Of a stretch of 33,833 nt of DNA, positions 1-7,885 are shown piece by piece. The translations under genes and the position numbers were made by a program. Each line of letters begins with the position of its first letter. The first letter of the stretch is position 1. The stretch comes from Bauldia sp. (GTDB lineage Bacteria > Pseudomonadota > Alphaproteobacteria > Rhizobiales > Kaistiaceae): the NCBI GenBank assembly GCA_022841545.1, contig JALHRF010000039.1, positions 1 to 33,833 on the forward strand. Direction: 5' to 3'. Below the pieces are notes generated by a model. It searched no databases, was not told the origin of the DNA, and saw nothing but the letters and a program-made list of their open reading frames with translations.

Positions 1-211
1 CGTTGTCGTAGAACCACACATCCAACTGCACGTAGCCGCCGATCTTCAGGCAGGTATCGGTGCCGGGGATGTACCAGTAGCCCACGCCGAAGGCGTCGCA
101 GATCTTGACGTAGTCGATCGGCTCGACCGCGATCGCGAGGTCTGCCGCCTGGGCGGCGCCCGAAACCGCCATGACAGCGGCGGTGCCGAGAAGAAGAGAC
201 TTAATTTTCAT
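1..211 (-). CDS. Outer-membrane porin, rhizobial Porin_2 type (partial, N-terminal part)
   Basis: Only the first 70 codons are inside the window; the gene continues past the left edge. The product should be a trimeric beta-barrel porin for passive diffusion of small hydrophilic solutes across the outer membrane. Visible are a Sec signal peptide ([20 protein letters not shown], cleavage expected after AQA near residue 22), then the hallmark mature N-terminus with [29 protein letters not shown] and an aromatic first strand (residues 29-68). The paired cysteines in this stretch are typical of the alphaproteobacterial porin family (Brucella Omp2 type). The ATG at 209-211 is preceded by a strong GGAGGT ribosome site about 6 bases upstream. 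The family is highly characteristic, so the call is firm despite truncation. Confidence 0.9.
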   Translation of the reverse strand, partial: MKIKSLLLGTAAVMAVSGAAQAADLAIAVEPIDYVKICDAFGVGYWYIPGTDTCLKIGGYVQLDVWFYDN

Positions 212-640
212 AATCTGACCTCCAAAGCTTGATCCAGGGGCAGGTTCGTTCTTGCTTGGCTCCCGGATCAATACCCCGATCCGGTTTTTGTGAGCCCTTG
301 CGAAGTCTGTCCCAGTCCCCGCGAGTTTGTCCTGAACGACCTTGCCCCGAGGCGACCGCCAGAACTTCATGGACCGCAACAACCCCGCGGTTCATGAGTC
401 GCACCTTACCGACGCGGCCCCGCCTTGCAACGAAGAAAAGCGCGGGAAACCGCCTTCCGTGATGTTTTTGGAAGGCATGTGGCAGATTTGGCACAAAGCC
501 ACCCCCTAGCCCAAGTCCCCGCCGAGAGAACACGCTAGCTGCCATCGAAAGCCCTTGAAAGCTGGCCTTTCGCCCGGCAGTTACCTAAACCGATCAGGGG
601 ATGGGTCGGCGCCCACCTCTGACCGTGACAGATCAGAAGG
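212..640. other. Gene-free interval between porin and sulfotransferase genes
   Basis: About 430 bases separate the divergent porin and sulfotransferase starts. Small open frames here are not convincing: no ribosome site and no recognisable protein. It probably holds the porin promoter and a long 5' leader, but I cannot pick a clear -35/-10 pair. The only clear structure is the stem-loop at 263-289, listed separately. Confidence 0.5.
263..289. other. Stem-loop in the porin leader / plus-strand terminator-like hairpin
   Basis: CCGGATC at 263-269 pairs with GATCCGG at 278-284 (7 bp, 8-base loop) and is followed on the plus strand by five T residues (285-289). On the plus strand this resembles a short intrinsic terminator. 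On the minus strand it would be a hairpin in the porin 5' leader, about 50 bases ahead of the start codon. No gene is seen that would need a plus-strand terminator here, so the leader reading is at least as likely. Confidence 0.3.
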
Positions 641-1528
641 ATGCGGGCCGTGATCAATGTGAGCAAGGTCAATCCGAGAGGCATCATCTGGATCGCCTCC
701 TACCCGCGGTCGGGCAACACGTGGACCCGGGCCTTCATCAACACCCTTACCCACGTCATCCAGGATCCGGACTTCCAGGAGGTCGACATCAACCGGATCG
801 AACCGTGGACCGCAACCGAGAACAGTGTCGAGCACTATACCCGGCTGCTCGGAAAGCCCGGATTCCGCGCCACTCCGGCCGAGATTGCCGCCGCGAGGCC
901 AAAGGTGCAGGCCGACATCGCCCGCCTGGCCGGCAAGCCGATCTACGTCAAGACCCACAACGCCAACGCGCTGGATCATGGCATGCCCCTCATCAACATG
1001 GGGGTCACTGCGGGCGCAGTATATCTCTTGCGAAATCCCCTCGATGTGGCAATTTCGCTCGCGCACTATAGTAACGTTTCGATCGACCGCGCGATCGACG
1101 AGATGGCGATGCCGGGATTCGGGGTCAACACCACGCGAAATTATGTCCGAGTCGTTTGGGGATCCTGGAGCGAACATGTCGGAAGCTGGGCCACGCGACC
1201 GAACCCTACATTTCTCGTCGTACGCTACGAGGATCTTGTGGCGAAGCCCGAAGAATACTTCAGCAGCGTCGCCCGCCACCTGATGATGACGCCCGACGGC
1301 GACCAGCTTGCCCGCGCCATTGCGCTGACCCGATTCGACAGACTTCGCGACAACGAGGCGGTCGCCGGCTTCAATGAGAGACCACACGACATCGACAACT
1401 TCTTCCGCGAGGGGCGGGCCGGCCAATGGCGCGAGCGGCTTACCGCCGATCAGGTTGCGCGCGTCGTCAAGGCCCATCATCCTCTGATGCGGCGGTTTGG
1501 TTACCTGCCCGACGACGGCAATGCCTGA
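641..1528 (+). CDS. Sulfotransferase domain protein (first of tandem pair)
   Basis: A 295-residue PAPS-dependent sulfotransferase-family protein (Sulfotransfer_1), expected to move a sulfuryl group from PAPS to a hydroxyl or amino acceptor. The 5'-phosphosulfate loop ASYPRSGNTW is at residues 19-28, the catalytic lysine/histidine motif KTHNA at 104-108 and the 3'-phosphate binding motif RNPLDVAIS at 131-139. A GRAGQW motif near the C-terminus matches the usual RKGxxGxW segment. No signal peptide, so cytoplasmic. The ATG at 641 has AAGG directly against it; a GTG at 650 has AGAAGGA at good spacing and could be the true start, giving a protein three residues shorter. The gene at 1613 is a close paralogue. 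Acceptor unknown; candidates are a lipid, polysaccharide or small metabolite. Confidence 0.85.
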   Translation: MRAVINVSKVNPRGIIWIASYPRSGNTWTRAFINTLTHVIQDPDFQEVDINRIEPWTATENSVEHYTRLLGKPGFRATPAEIAAARPKVQADIARLAGKPIYVKTHNANALDHGMPLINMGVTAGAVYLLRNPLDVAISLAHYSNVSIDRAIDEMAMPGFGVNTTRNYVRVVWGSWSEHVGSWATRPNPTFLVVRYEDLVAKPEEYFSSVARHLMMTPDGDQLARAIALTRFDRLRDNEAVAGFNERPHDIDNFFREGRAGQWRERLTADQVARVVKAHHPLMRRFGYLPDDGNA

Positions 1529-1612
1529 GTCCGTCGGGTGCGATTCGCAGCGACCTTGGCCTTGGCGCCGGGGACGAAAGACCGCTTTCGCCCTCATGAG
1601 CGCCCGAGATAG

Positions 1613-2545
1613 ATGGCGATGATCCCGTTTTCCGACAACAACTCCAAGGGAATCGTCTGGATAGCGTCGTATCCCCGCTCCGGAAACACCTGGACGAGGG
1701 CTTTCCTGAACGGCCTTTTCAAGATCCAGCAGGATTCGACCTCCGGGGAGGTCGACATCAACCGAATCGACGAGGGAAGCCTGGTCGAAGACGCGGCCGC
1801 ACTCTACCCAAGGTTTCTTCGCAAACCGGTGTCGGCGGCGAGCCCCGCTGAGATTGCGGCTGCCCGACCACGGGTGCAGGCCGCGCTGGCCGAAGCGGCC
1901 GGGCGGCCGATCTACCTCAAGACCCATAACGCCAACGCCCTCGATCACGGCTCGCCCCTGATCAACATGGGGGTGAGCCTCGGCGCCATCTACATCGTTC
2001 GCAATCCGCTTGATGTCGCCATATCCTACGCCCATTTCAGCAACGCCCCGATCGACCAGGTCATCGACCGGATGGCGATGAGCGGCTGGGGGATGGAGAG
2101 CGTCCGCGAGAAGGGTCTCGAACGCGTGCGCGTGGTGATGGGGTCTTGGAGCGAGAACGTCGCAAGCTGGACGGCCCGCCCACACCCTGCGGTGCTGGTT
2201 GTCCGCTACGAGGACATGGTCAGCAAGCCGAACGCTACCTTTGCGCGTATCGCGCGGCATGTACAGGCAAATCCGAGCGTCGAACATCTCAGGCGGGCGA
2301 TCGCCATGAGCGATTTCGGCCGGCTTCGCGCCCAGGAAGAGGCGGCGGGGTTCAATGAAAAGCCGGCGAAATCCGTTGCGCCCTTCTTTCGCGAGGGACG
2401 CGCGGGCCAGTGGCGGGAGGTCCTATCGCCGGAGCAGGTGTCCCGCATTGTATCGGCTCACCGGCCGCTGATGAAGCGCTTCGACTATGTTCCCCGCCAG
2501 TCAGATATCTTGAGCACGCGAAGGACCGGCAGGAGTCGCGCTTGA
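1613..2545 (+). CDS. Sulfotransferase domain protein (second of tandem pair)
   Basis: A 310-residue paralogue of the preceding gene, with the same motifs in the same order: ASYPRSGNTW near residue 20, KTHNANALDHG and RNPLDVAIS in the middle, VVRYEDM further on, and FREGRAGQWRE near the C-terminus. Large parts align residue by residue with the first copy, so the pair arose by tandem duplication. The two differ mainly in acceptor-side stretches, for example the segment after the VDINRI motif and a short insert after the RNPLDVAIS region, which may mean different acceptors. The 84-base gap has no terminator-like structure, so co-transcription is likely. The first ATG is used; a second in-frame ATG two codons on is possible, and neither has a strong ribosome site. 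Confidence 0.85.
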   Translation: MAMIPFSDNNSKGIVWIASYPRSGNTWTRAFLNGLFKIQQDSTSGEVDINRIDEGSLVEDAAALYPRFLRKPVSAASPAEIAAARPRVQAALAEAAGRPIYLKTHNANALDHGSPLINMGVSLGAIYIVRNPLDVAISYAHFSNAPIDQVIDRMAMSGWGMESVREKGLERVRVVMGSWSENVASWTARPHPAVLVVRYEDMVSKPNATFARIARHVQANPSVEHLRRAIAMSDFGRLRAQEEAAGFNEKPAKSVAPFFREGRAGQWREVLSPEQVSRIVSAHRPLMKRFDYVPRQSDILSTRRTGRSRA

Positions 2546-2570
2546 TCAAGCGGCTAACAACGTCTATCCC
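2542..2570 (+). promoter_or_regulatory. Possible promoter of tRNA-Ser
   Basis: TTGATC (2542-2547), a 17-base spacer and TATCCC (2565-2570) form a weak sigma70-like pair that would start transcription about 7 bases before the mature tRNA. It overlaps the sulfotransferase stop codon. The -10 matches the consensus only at its first three positions, so this is tentative. Confidence 0.3.
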
Positions 2571-2583
2571 GAATAGGCGCGAA

Positions 2584-2676
2584 GGAGAGGTGGCCGAGTG
2601 GTCGAAGGCGCTCGCCTGCTAAGCGAGTATACGGCCAAAAGCTGTATCGTGGGTTCGAATCCCATCCTCTCCGCCA
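2584..2676 (+). tRNA. tRNA-Ser (anticodon GCU)
   Basis: The acceptor stem GGAGAGG (2584-2590) pairs with CCTCTCC (2666-2672), followed by discriminator G and an encoded CCA (2674-2676). The D-arm region has TGGCCGAGTGG. The anticodon stem CTCGC/GCGAG (2611-2615/2623-2627) frames the loop CTGCTAA with anticodon GCT at 2618-2620. A long variable arm and the T-arm GGGTTCGAATCCC complete a class II serine tRNA that reads AGC/AGU codons. No integrase gene or duplicated 3' end is seen in the window, so there is no sign that it serves as an integration site here. Confidence 0.97.
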
Positions 2677-2873
2677 CGCGATTTTAGCGTGATCTCAACG
2701 ACTTAAGTCGGCCTTGACGGACTGTTGCGACGTCGACGCCCGCGGTCCTGACTCGCGGCGTGATACGCTTGCGTGAACGGCGCGCGATGAACCCAGACGC
2801 CCCGATCGTCCGGAAAGAGGATCGACGCCAAAACATCGTCCCCGCGGCTGCCGCCAGCTTGCTCTTGAAGGGG

Positions 2874-3905
2874 CTATGCACGCCTGGGGGGGGCGGTGGA
2901 GGCGCGCACGACCAGTTTCACTGGCCGAACGAGATGCTTCGGGCCTCGCCGGTCAGCGGGTGACTCGATCATCTCGACGAGAACCTCTGCGGCCGCGACA
3001 CCCACATTGTACTGTTCGATCCGGATGGTGGTGAGCGGCGGCGACAGCCGATCGACGAGCGGCATGTCGTTATAGCCGGTGACGGATATGTCGCCGGGGC
3101 AATCCAGGCCGTGGCGGCGCAGCGCCGCGATCGCGCCGATAGCCAACCGGTCGTTGGAGCAGACCACCGCGGTGAATCGCCCGCGCGCCGCGATCAGTTC
3201 GTCCATGCCCGCTTCGCCCTGATGCTCGTTGAAGCCGGCGGCGAAAGCGACGAGGCCGGGACTGGGATCGAGGCCGAACTTTTTGCGATGCTTCTTGAAA
3301 GCGCGATACCGCTCGGCACCGGTCGAGAGCGTTTGCGGTCCGGCGATATTGGCGACCGCCTTGTGTCCCAGCCCGGCCAGATGCTCCAGCAACCGGCGGA
3401 TACCCTCCTCCTCATCGTTGACGACCGAGGATACCGCGGGGTCGTCGACCCGGCGGTTTACCGTGACGACCGGCACGCCCTCGGCCGAAATCCGTGAGAT
3501 GGCGGCATCCTCACGCTGGACGCTCGCGAGGATCAGCCCGTCGACACCGCGGGAGCGAAGTATCCCGGCGACCTCTTCCTCACGGTCGAGCCCTCCGTCG
3601 GTATTGGCGAGGATCGCGAGATAGCCCCGCACGGCGAGCCCATCCTCGATGCCGCGAATGATCGGCGGGAAAACGGGATTGGTGATGTCGGGTACCACGA
3701 CGCCAACCGTCCTGGTGCGGTTGGTACGGAGCGAAGTGGCAGCCGCATTGGGACGGTAATCGAGGCGTCGGCTCACCGCCCGCACCTTCTCCACCACCGC
3801 CGGGGTGATCAGATGCGCCGTGTTGGGATTGAGGGCGCGCGAGACGGTCGAGAGGTGGACGCCAGCCGCCTCCGCCACGTCCTTGAGGGTCGCTCGCCGT
3901 TGCAT
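2874..3905 (-). CDS. LacI-family transcriptional regulator
   Basis: A 343-residue LacI/GalR-type regulator. The N-terminal helix-turn-helix reads LKDVAEAAGVHLSTVSRALN (residues 6-25), followed by a hinge with the usual RPN and the VGVVVPDITNPVF start of the periplasmic-binding-protein-like effector domain. It likely binds a sugar or related small molecule. It is divergent from the dehydrogenase/Liv operon, and the shared intergenic region holds a perfect LacI-type operator (3983-3996), so it very likely controls that operon and itself. The start at 3905 fits the usual family N-terminus and has GGCGGA a few bases upstream; an upstream in-frame ATG at 3926 would add seven residues. Effector unknown. 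Confidence 0.9.
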   Translation of the reverse strand: MQRRATLKDVAEAAGVHLSTVSRALNPNTAHLITPAVVEKVRAVSRRLDYRPNAAATSLRTNRTRTVGVVVPDITNPVFPPIIRGIEDGLAVRGYLAILANTDGGLDREEEVAGILRSRGVDGLILASVQREDAAISRISAEGVPVVTVNRRVDDPAVSSVVNDEEEGIRRLLEHLAGLGHKAVANIAGPQTLSTGAERYRAFKKHRKKFGLDPSPGLVAFAAGFNEHQGEAGMDELIAARGRFTAVVCSNDRLAIGAIAALRRHGLDCPGDISVTGYNDMPLVDRLSPPLTTIRIEQYNVGVAAAEVLVEMIESPADRRGPKHLVRPVKLVVRASTAPPRRA

Positions 3906-3953
3906 CGTTCCGCCAGGCCATCCCATCGCTCGCGCTCTGTCTTGCCGGCGGCC

Positions 3954-3996
3954 TTGACACCCGAGGGCGATGTGCCACTATCTGCAAACGTTTGCA
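3954..3996 (+). promoter_or_regulatory. Promoter with LacI-type operator ahead of the dehydrogenase/Liv operon
   Basis: TTGACA (3954-3959), a 16-base spacer and CACTAT (3976-3981) form a sigma70-like promoter reading right. Directly after the -10 is the perfect 14-bp palindrome TGCAAACGTTTGCA (3983-3996), with the central CG and flanking A/T tract typical of LacI/GalR operators. It would cover the transcription start, so the adjacent LacI-family protein should act as a repressor of the operon. Confidence 0.8.
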
Positions 3997-4051
3997 CAAA
4001 CGCAAGAACGGTCAAGCCGGAAGCGGCGACGTCGGGGGAGGGCAAGTCTGG

Positions 4052-5017
4052 ATGGAGGCGAACCGCTACCAACTCGGTTGGATCGGCATTGGCCGTATGG
4101 GCTACCCCATGGCGGAGCGGCTGTTGAAGGCGGGGAACGACGTCCGCATCTGGAACCGGACCCGCTCCAAGGCCGAACCACTGGCGAAGAAAGGCGCGAC
4201 GATCGTCGATCGGCCCGCCGATCTCGCAGATGTCGATCTCCTGTTCACCATGGTGGCGACCGGCGCCGATCTGGACGCCGTGCTGTTCGGCGAGAATGGC
4301 GTCATCGCCGGCGCCGGCAAGGCGCCGCGCATGGTCGTCGATTGCTCCTCGATCGGCGGCGATGAATCGGCCGCGATACGGGATCGCCTGAAGTCCCATG
4401 GGACGGAGTTTCTGGCGGCGCCGGTCAGCGGCAACGGCAAGTGCGTCAAGGCCGGGAAACTCAGCATGGTCGCCTCCGGGCCCCGGGCGGCTTACGAGAT
4501 CGCAGAACCCTTCCTCAACACCATCGCCGGCAACGGCGCGTCCTATGTTGGGGAAGGCGACCTCTCCCGCTTCTGCAAGATCGCGCACAACGTCTTCCTG
4601 GGCGTCATCATCGGCAACCTCGCCGAGATCACGGTGCTGGTCGAGAAGGCCGGGGTCCCGCGCCATGCTTTCCTCGCCTTCATCAATAACAGCGTGCTCG
4701 GGTCGATCTTCACCCGCTACAAGACCCCGGCGCTGGTCAATCTCGACTTCGCGCCGACCTTTACGCCGAAGCTCCTGCGCAAGGACCTCGACCTCGGCCT
4801 GTCTGCCGGTCGCGACCTCGATGTGGCGATGCCGGTCACGGCTGCAACCCGGGAAGCGCTGCAGGCGCACTTCGGCGCGGCGACGCTCCGCGATGATCCC
4901 GACGCCTACCTCGCGCAGGACTTTGCAGCGCTGATCGAAACCGTGGCGCTCGCCGCCGGAATGAAGCTTCAAAGCGAGAACCGCCAAATCCCGACGGGGC
5001 TCGAAGTGGAGGAATAG
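4052..5017 (+). CDS. NAD(P)-dependent beta-hydroxyacid dehydrogenase (3-hydroxyisobutyrate / tartronate-semialdehyde reductase family)
   Basis: A 321-residue member of the 6-phosphogluconate/3-hydroxyisobutyrate dehydrogenase family, which interconverts a beta-hydroxyacid and its semialdehyde or keto form using NAD(P). The Rossmann motif GIGRMG is at residues 12-17, the substrate-binding stretch APVSGNGKCVKAGKL follows near residue 130, and the catalytic lysine lies in CKIAHNVFLG. The usual second glycine of the PVSGG motif is asparagine here. The ATG at 4052 has a GGGGAGGG ribosome site. An upstream TTG in the same frame lies inside the operator and is rejected. First gene of the LacI-controlled operon, so it likely acts on the transported compound or its breakdown product. 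Confidence 0.87.
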   Translation: MEANRYQLGWIGIGRMGYPMAERLLKAGNDVRIWNRTRSKAEPLAKKGATIVDRPADLADVDLLFTMVATGADLDAVLFGENGVIAGAGKAPRMVVDCSSIGGDESAAIRDRLKSHGTEFLAAPVSGNGKCVKAGKLSMVASGPRAAYEIAEPFLNTIAGNGASYVGEGDLSRFCKIAHNVFLGVIIGNLAEITVLVEKAGVPRHAFLAFINNSVLGSIFTRYKTPALVNLDFAPTFTPKLLRKDLDLGLSAGRDLDVAMPVTAATREALQAHFGAATLRDDPDAYLAQDFAALIETVALAAGMKLQSENRQIPTGLEVEE

Positions 5018-5068
5018 GGACCGACAATGAATCGGGCCCGCGAAGGCCCCACAGGGGAGGAGGAACCC

Positions 5069-6340
5069 ATGAAGCGTATTGTTGCACTGTCCGTGCTCAC
5101 GCCCACGGCACTTGTCGTGTCGTCGGCGATCACCGCGGCGGCCGTGAGCTTCGGCGCCTCGCTGCCGCTCACCGGCGGCCTGGCCATCAATGGCCAGAAG
5201 CACAAGGAGGGATATGAACTCTGCGTCGAGCTGATCAACAGTAACGGCGGCCTGCTCGGCGAGCCGGTCTCGCTCGTGATCAGCGACAACCAGTCCACCA
5301 ACGAGACGGCGCAGGCCCAATTCGAACGCCTCATCAATGAGGACAAGGTGTCCGCGCTGCTCGGCACCTTCTCGAGCCGGATCACGTTCCCCACCACCTC
5401 GATCGCCGAGCAGAACAAGATGGTCTACCCGGTTCCGTCCGGCGTGGCCCTCCAGATCTATGAGCGCGGTTACAAGTATATCTTCAATTTCCAGCCGAAC
5501 GCAGCCGAGTATGTCGGCAAGTCCTATACGGGCCTGATGAAGGACCTCGTACCCGCCGATCAGACGCCGAAGAAGGCGGCGGTGGTCCATGCCGACGACT
5601 TCTACGCCAATGCGGCGGTCGCCGGCCTCACCGGCAAGAAGCGGGAGATCGCCGGCACCGACAAGGTGATCGACCTCGCGCCCGGGACGCTGGCCGATGC
5701 CGGCATCGAGGTGGTCTTCGAGCAGCAGTGGCCGGAGGAAGGCTTCTCCGACTGGATCGGCCTCGCCAACTCGATCAAGCAAAGCGGCGCCGACATGGTG
5801 GTCGGCTTCACCGCCTCGCCCGACGAAGCGATCCAGCTCGTCCGCGCCTTCCGGACCGTCGCCTACCAGCCCTCGACCGTGGTCATGGGCCAGGGCACGC
5901 AGCAGGAATTCCACGACCAGCTCGGCGAGGCGGCGAACGGCGTCCTCATCCAGTCGGCCTGGCATCCGGCGGTCGAGTGGGTCGGCACGATCGGCGACAG
6001 GGAGTTCACCAACCAGGACTTCATCACCGCGTTCCAGGCGAAGTACAGCAAGGCTCCTGACGAGGATAACGCCATCCCCTTCGCCACCTGCCAGGGAATT
6101 GCGCAGGCGATCGCCGAGACCAAGTCGACCGACAACACCGTGCTCCGCGACTGGCTCGCGGCGCGCACGGCCGACGCGCCGGTGCGTACGATCCTCGGCA
6201 ATTTCCACTGGGACGAAAAGGGCCTTCCAGTCGACAAGCCCTTTCTGATCACCCAGTGGCAGGACGGCGAGCTGAAGTTCGTCTATCCGCTCGGCCAGTT
6301 CCCGGGCACGGCCGATCTCGTCTGGCCGAAGCCCTACTAG
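5069..6340 (+). CDS. ABC transporter substrate-binding protein, branched-chain amino acid/amide type (HAAT)
   Basis: A 423-residue periplasmic binding protein of the Peripla_BP_6 (LivJ/AmiC-like) family. A signal peptide begins MKRIVALSVL and should be cleaved after the TAAA region near residue 27; the mature protein starts with the family hallmark FGASLPLTGGLAINGQ. Later features such as LINSNGGLLG, LGTFSSRITFPT and VVHADDFYANA are also typical. The ATG at 5069 has a strong GGGGAGGAGG site; an in-frame ATG at 5027 lacks one and would bury the signal peptide. It lies 51 bases after the dehydrogenase and 73 bases before the ATPase genes. Ligand unknown: this family binds amino acids, amides, urea and aromatic acids. 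Confidence 0.92.
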   Translation: MKRIVALSVLTPTALVVSSAITAAAVSFGASLPLTGGLAINGQKHKEGYELCVELINSNGGLLGEPVSLVISDNQSTNETAQAQFERLINEDKVSALLGTFSSRITFPTTSIAEQNKMVYPVPSGVALQIYERGYKYIFNFQPNAAEYVGKSYTGLMKDLVPADQTPKKAAVVHADDFYANAAVAGLTGKKREIAGTDKVIDLAPGTLADAGIEVVFEQQWPEEGFSDWIGLANSIKQSGADMVVGFTASPDEAIQLVRAFRTVAYQPSTVVMGQGTQQEFHDQLGEAANGVLIQSAWHPAVEWVGTIGDREFTNQDFITAFQAKYSKAPDEDNAIPFATCQGIAQAIAETKSTDNTVLRDWLAARTADAPVRTILGNFHWDEKGLPVDKPFLITQWQDGELKFVYPLGQFPGTADLVWPKPY

Positions 6341-6361
6341 ACCCGGCAGATCGCTCACTCC

Positions 6362-6383
6362 GGGGCGCGGCTCGCCGCGCCCC
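6362..6383. other. Strong hairpin after the binding-protein gene
   Basis: GGGGCGCGG (6362-6370) and CCGCGCCCC (6375-6383) form a perfect 9-bp GC stem with a 4-base loop, 21 bases after the binding-protein stop. No T-run follows. In binding-protein transport operons such hairpins usually protect the upstream mRNA or partly stop transcription, so more binding protein than membrane parts is made. Confidence 0.6.
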
Positions 6384-6413
6384 GTCCCGTCCCCCCCGCG
6401 AGGCAGTAGCCGG

Positions 6414-7145
6414 ATGCCCCTTCTCGAAGTCCGCGACGCGAGGAAGTCCTTCGGCGGCATCAAGGCCGTCGATGGCTGTTCCTTCACGGTCGAGGCAGGC
6501 ACGATCACTGCGCTGATCGGGCCGAACGGCGCCGGCAAGACCACCATGTTCAACATGATCAACGGCCTCCATCGCGCCGATGGAGGCGAGATCCGGTTCG
6601 AGGGGAAACGCATCGAGCGCCAGATGCCCCACCGCATCACGCGGATGGGAATCAGCCGCACCTTTCAGATCAGCCGGCAGCTCGGCGATCTTACCGTGCT
6701 CGAGAATGTCGTTGTCCAGTCGCCGTCCCGAGGGCTTCGTGGCCTGATGAAGCCGGCGGTGCTTGGCGAGGAACGCGACCGGGCGATGGCGCTGCTGGAG
6801 TTCGTCGGCATCGCCGACCTCGCGAGCCTCTCGGCGGCGAAGCTCTCCTACGGCCAGAAGAAGCTGATGGATCTTGCCGCCGGGATGATGGCGCGGCCGA
6901 CGCTGTTCCTGCTCGACGAGCCAGCCGGCGGAATCAACCCGGCCCTGCTCGATTTGATCATCGACCGGGTCCAGAAGCTGCGCGAGGAAGGCGTCACCTT
7001 CCTGATCGTCGAGCACAACATGGACATGGTGATGACGGTCTGCGACCCGGTGGTGGTCATGGCCTATGGGAAGGTGCTCGCCGAAGGGCCCCCCGCGGCC
7101 ATCCAGGCCAACCAGGCCGTCCTCGAAGCCTATCTCGGAGCCTGA
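6414..7145 (+). CDS. ABC transporter ATP-binding protein, LivG type
   Basis: A 243-residue ATPase of the branched-chain amino acid/amide importer family. Walker A GPNGAGKT is at residues 36-43, the ABC signature is the variant LSYGQ (144-148), Walker B is LFLLDEP (164-170), and the switch histidine is in VEHNMDM. The LivG-type features, including the GISRTFQ segment near residue 80 and the LSYGQ signature, separate it from the following LivF-type protein. It acts as a heterodimer with that protein at the inner face of the membrane, driving import of the operon's ligand. The stop is 2 bases before the start of the next gene, so translation is probably coupled. Confidence 0.93.
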   Translation: MPLLEVRDARKSFGGIKAVDGCSFTVEAGTITALIGPNGAGKTTMFNMINGLHRADGGEIRFEGKRIERQMPHRITRMGISRTFQISRQLGDLTVLENVVVQSPSRGLRGLMKPAVLGEERDRAMALLEFVGIADLASLSAAKLSYGQKKLMDLAAGMMARPTLFLLDEPAGGINPALLDLIIDRVQKLREEGVTFLIVEHNMDMVMTVCDPVVVMAYGKVLAEGPPAAIQANQAVLEAYLGA

Positions 7146-7147
7146 CG

Positions 7148-7885
7148 GTGGCGCTGATCGAGATCGACGACGTCGTCGCCGGCTACGGGATCGGTCCCGA
7201 CATCCTCACCGGCGTCTCGCTCAAGATCGAGGCCGACCGCAGCACCTGCATCATCGGCCCGAACGGCGCCGGCAAGTCCACGCTGCTCAAGGCGATCTGC
7301 GGCCTGGTCCCGATCCGGCGCGGCAAGGTGACGTTCGACGGCGCCCCGCTCAACGGTCTCCGCACCGACGAGATCCTCCGCCGCGGCATCTGCTTCGTGC
7401 CGCAGGACCGGAGCCTGTTTCCCGACATGACGGTGACCGAGAACCTCCGCATGGGGGGCTACATCCTCAAGGAGCGCCACGCGGTCGAGGAGCGCATCGA
7501 GGAGGTGCTCGGGATGTTCCCGATCCTGCGCGAGCGGCGGTCGCAATATGCCAAGACGCTCTCCGGCGGCCAGCAGCAGATGCTCCTGCTCGGCCGCGCG
7601 CTGGTGCTCCGCCCGCGGGTGATCATGCTCGACGAGCCTTCGCTGGGCCTCGCGCCGATCGTCTCGCGCCAGATCTTCGACTCGATGACCGCGCTCAAGG
7701 CCGCGGGCATCGCCATCATCGTCGTCGAGCAGAATGCCCGGATGGGCCTCGCCTTCGCCGACTGGGGTTGCGTGCTCGACCTCGGCCGGCTGGTCTTCGA
7801 GGGCGCTTCCGAGACGGTGCTCAGCGACCCGAGGATCGAGGAACTTTATCTCGGCCGGCGGAGAAGAACGGGTACCGACGGATGA
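7148..7885 (+). CDS. ABC transporter ATP-binding protein, LivF type
   Basis: A 245-residue ATPase, partner of the preceding LivG-type subunit. Walker A GPNGAGKS (residues 37-44), Q-loop in CFVPQDRSLFPDMTV, signature LSGGQQQ, Walker B IMLDEPSLGLAP and switch residues in VVEQNARM (glutamine rather than histidine beside the glutamate, as is usual in LivF). The start is GTG at 7148, right after the LivG-type stop, and the stop overlaps the permease start in an ATGA arrangement (7882-7885). Part of the LacI-controlled importer operon. Confidence 0.93.
   Translation: MALIEIDDVVAGYGIGPDILTGVSLKIEADRSTCIIGPNGAGKSTLLKAICGLVPIRRGKVTFDGAPLNGLRTDEILRRGICFVPQDRSLFPDMTVTENLRMGGYILKERHAVEERIEEVLGMFPILRERRSQYAKTLSGGQQQMLLLGRALVLRPRVIMLDEPSLGLAPIVSRQIFDSMTALKAAGIAIIVVEQNARMGLAFADWGCVLDLGRLVFEGASETVLSDPRIEELYLGRRRRTGTDG

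Noticed and set aside
212-640. Short open frames (for example 229-462) in the porin/sulfotransferase gap
   Set aside because: No ribosome site, no recognisable protein features, and composition like non-coding shadow frames.
581-2287. A 568-codon minus-strand open frame
   Set aside because: Antisense to both sulfotransferase genes, whose motifs are unambiguous; the frame shows internal similarity only because the two genes are paralogues.
2584-2676. tRNA-Ser as an integration site for a genomic island
   Set aside because: No integrase and no second copy of the tRNA 3' end was found in the window.
3992-4051. N-terminal extension of the dehydrogenase from a TTG at 3992
   Set aside because: It starts inside the LacI operator at the expected transcription start and has no ribosome site; the ATG at 4052 has both family fit and a site.
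3809-6661. A 950-codon open frame on the minus strand
   Set aside because: It lies antisense to the dehydrogenase and Liv binding protein, is rich in Arg/Asp/Leu with no domain or ribosome site, and is a by-product of high GC content.
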